A stretch of DNA of 64,000 nt, taken from NCBI GenBank assembly GCA_002869895.2, contig NEWP02000014.1, forward strand, positions 120,789 through 184,788, written 5' to 3'. This DNA is from Nitrospira sp. CG24E (GTDB lineage: Bacteria; Nitrospirota; Nitrospiria; Nitrospirales; Nitrospiraceae). The notes below the pieces were generated by a model. It did no database searches. It was not told where the DNA came from and saw only the letters and a program-made list of their open reading frames with translations. Position 1 is the first letter of the stretch; the number at the start of each line of letters is the position of its first letter. A program made the position numbers and the translations under genes. Below are positions 62,624 through 64,000 of this stretch, in pieces.

Positions 62624-63021
62624 GAAAAACGTTTAGATTTGTCTGCCTGGCTCTGGTACTCACGACTCCCACTAGCGCATTTCCAGCCGAAATCGAGCCG
62701 GAATCGATCACCGTAGACATTCGAGGACGGACGTTCATCCCCAGCCACGTTCTCATCCATCATGACCAAAAAACTGTCCTACGGTTCCGCAACTACGATA
62801 CGGAACTCCATAGCGTGGTGGTCAAAGATCTCTTCTTGGGCATCGACCTCAACGTGAGTGGTAACGGGGCCCAGGAATTCGGTCCAGACGGGCTCAAGCG
62901 GGTGATCGTCCCGCCTGAGGGCTTGGTTGAATTTCAGTTCACTCCGGCACGTGCCGGAACGTTCTCGTATCTGTGCGACATGCCGGGTCATGACATGAAG
63001 GCGCTGATCCTGGTTGAATAA
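62620..63021 (+). CDS. Periplasmic cupredoxin-domain protein
   Basis: 133 residues with a signal peptide (FVCLALVLTTPTSAFPA). The cupredoxin fold is plain: TVDIRGRTFIPSHVLIHHDQ, NYDTELHSVVV with the first copper His at 64, and the C-terminal loop FSYLCDMPGHDMKALI with Cys119, His124 and a nearby Met as type-1 copper ligands. It would carry electrons or bind copper in the periplasm. The start is GTG at 62620, overlapping the anti-sigma stop, which ties its synthesis to the sigma/anti-sigma pair. Confidence 0.9.
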   Translation: MRKTFRFVCLALVLTTPTSAFPAEIEPESITVDIRGRTFIPSHVLIHHDQKTVLRFRNYDTELHSVVVKDLFLGIDLNVSGNGAQEFGPDGLKRVIVPPEGLVEFQFTPARAGTFSYLCDMPGHDMKALILVE

Positions 63022-63129
63022 GAAAGAGACAGACAGATCGCCACTCCCCAGAGCCCCCTTTCAGATCCTCAAAGCAGCATGGTAATGTTTCGCGGTCTTT
63101 TCGTCCTTCATATTAGGAGCTTGTCCGAT

Positions 63130-64000
63130 ATGATGCGTCTCCAGATCTTCCAGCGTGGCCGGTTCACGCTCCTGTTCCTTGCCGCGATCCTGACAATGTT
63201 CAACGCGATGACCCTGACCGGGACCTCATCTGCAGTTGCCGCAACTGCGAAGAAACCGAAACAGACTGCCACCTCGGCTGAGACGGCAGCGTTGCGATAT
63301 GCCGAAGCCATGGGAGAGGGGAATCGGGTTGCTGTCGGCCGGCTCGACTTCGCCTGCCAGTACCCCCTCGTGGCTTCCGCCCTCCGTGCTCTCAAGACCT
63401 ATCCGGCAGATTCCGATCCCCTCTACGATTCCTGCTGGCAAGGCCTGAAAAATGCGCACGCGCCGACATTGGTCCGAAGCGATGTCGGTATGGAAGTCTT
63501 GTGGCCCAGTAACGGCGAACTGGTGTTTTTCAGTGAAGACCTGAACCGCTATCCCGCCTCGGCCTTTGTTGCCGACTCGTTGGGCCTTGCGCCGCCGGGA
63601 ACCGGATTCCGTATTCACATTGCCGGAAGTAGGCCGCTTCCGTCGGCCTCCTTCCGTCTCCGCCCGGATAGTCCGATCGTAGAAGTCCCGACGACCTTGG
63701 TGAAATTGTCTGTCAGTTACCAGGATCCCCTGACGGCCCCCTTGACCTACGCGGCTGGTTCAGTCAAATGGACCAGTACGATTAAGCGGACTAGGCGCGC
63801 ATTAAAAGAAATTACCGTCCAATGGGTTGTCCTCTCCGGGCTGAAGAAGCACGGTTTCGCTGGCGATCAGGCGGTGGTGAATCTTCCCGTCACCAGCGGC
63901 GCGGTGTTCGGCAGTGGTCTCCGGGAGAAGATTCCCTTTGTCACAGAAACCAGTCGGGCTCTCTCCGACTCGTTGATCTGGTGGGGACCAACGGACGTTC
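63130..64000 (+). CDS. Secreted protein of unknown function (C-terminus cut by window edge)
   Basis: An open frame from the ATG at 63130 to the window end, about 290 residues so far. It starts with a signal peptide (FTLLFLAAILTMFNAMTLTGTSSAVA). Two Cys lie in FACQYPLVASALRAL and YDSCWQGLKNAHAP. The rest is beta-rich (VGMEVLWPSNGELVFFSED) without a family I recognise. AGGAG lies 10 bases before the ATG. It follows the cupredoxin gene by 108 bp and may belong to the same regulon. Confidence 0.75.
   Translation, partial: MMRLQIFQRGRFTLLFLAAILTMFNAMTLTGTSSAVAATAKKPKQTATSAETAALRYAEAMGEGNRVAVGRLDFACQYPLVASALRALKTYPADSDPLYDSCWQGLKNAHAPTLVRSDVGMEVLWPSNGELVFFSEDLNRYPASAFVADSLGLAPPGTGFRIHIAGSRPLPSASFRLRPDSPIVEVPTTLVKLSVSYQDPLTAPLTYAAGSVKWTSTIKRTRRALKEITVQWVVLSGLKKHGFAGDQAVVNLPVTSGAVFGSGLREKIPFVTETSRALSDSLIWWGPTDV

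Overview
The window reads as a chromosomal segment of a Nitrospira-like bacterium (phylum Nitrospirota). This is inferred from the gene families, the moderately high GC content and the dispersed intergenic repeats; no rRNA gene is present to prove it. About 57 protein genes, one tRNA and two insertion sequences are supported. Both edges cut genes: a UDP-glucuronate epimerase-type gene on the left and a secreted protein on the right.

Layout. 1-3.2 kb: epimerase, a large metallo-beta-lactamase-fold protein and a VOC protein (minus strand). 3.3-5.5 kb: hemD, then an apparently intact ISL3-family IS inserted just after the stop codon of an outer-membrane barrel gene. 5.5-10 kb: barrel protein, a metal ABC importer (solute-binding protein, ATPase, permease) and a LuxR-type regulator with a degenerate receiver. 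10.4-26.4 kb (plus strand): an exopolysaccharide locus made of a NusG-like antiterminator, a GNAT/FemAB-like enzyme, an orphan IS3 OrfA, a beta-barrel porin, a Wzc-type tyrosine kinase, a MurJ-like flippase, three GT4 glycosyltransferases, a Wzy-like polymerase/ligase, an asparagine synthase and a methyltransferase. 26.6-31.3 kb: lytic transglycosylase, aminotransferase, lipoprotein, PilZ protein and GspE/PilB ATPase. 31.7-44.2 kb: inositol-phosphatase family protein, a frameshifted secreted protein, alcohol dehydrogenase, YceI, TonB-like protein, the Tdh-Kbl threonine-degradation pair, MlaA, an IS-truncated hydrolase beside a dead IS, YfcE-type phosphoesterase, M48 peptidase and AIM24. 44.3-52 kb: Tat amidohydrolase, a 1284-residue TPR/low-complexity/membrane protein with a sigma-54-type promoter, and a divergent GspD secretin. 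52-60 kb: tRNA-His, pyrF, rpsT, holA, lptE, leuS, a nucleotidase and der. 60-64 kb: PAS-like protein, a duplicated-domain secreted protein, then an operon of ECF sigma factor, zinc anti-sigma factor and cupredoxin, followed by a secreted protein.

How it fits together. The 10-26 kb locus holds most of a Wzx/Wzy-type polysaccharide assembly line, headed by an antiterminator whose leader carries an 11-G run. PilZ, GspE, the secretin and the large TPR protein suggest secretion or pilus functions, but no complete type II or IV machine is present here. LptE, MlaA, the TonB-like protein and the barrels point to a diderm envelope.

The most unusual feature is the amount of structured non-coding DNA: (i) inverted repeats built from degenerate 10-bp units, (ii) a MITE-like family with ends reading GG(A/C)TGCTCAAAAAG, (iii) 7-bp ACGCTTC arrays sitting where ribosome-binding sites should be, and (iv) further palindromes. 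Two genes appear to have taken coding sequence from such elements.
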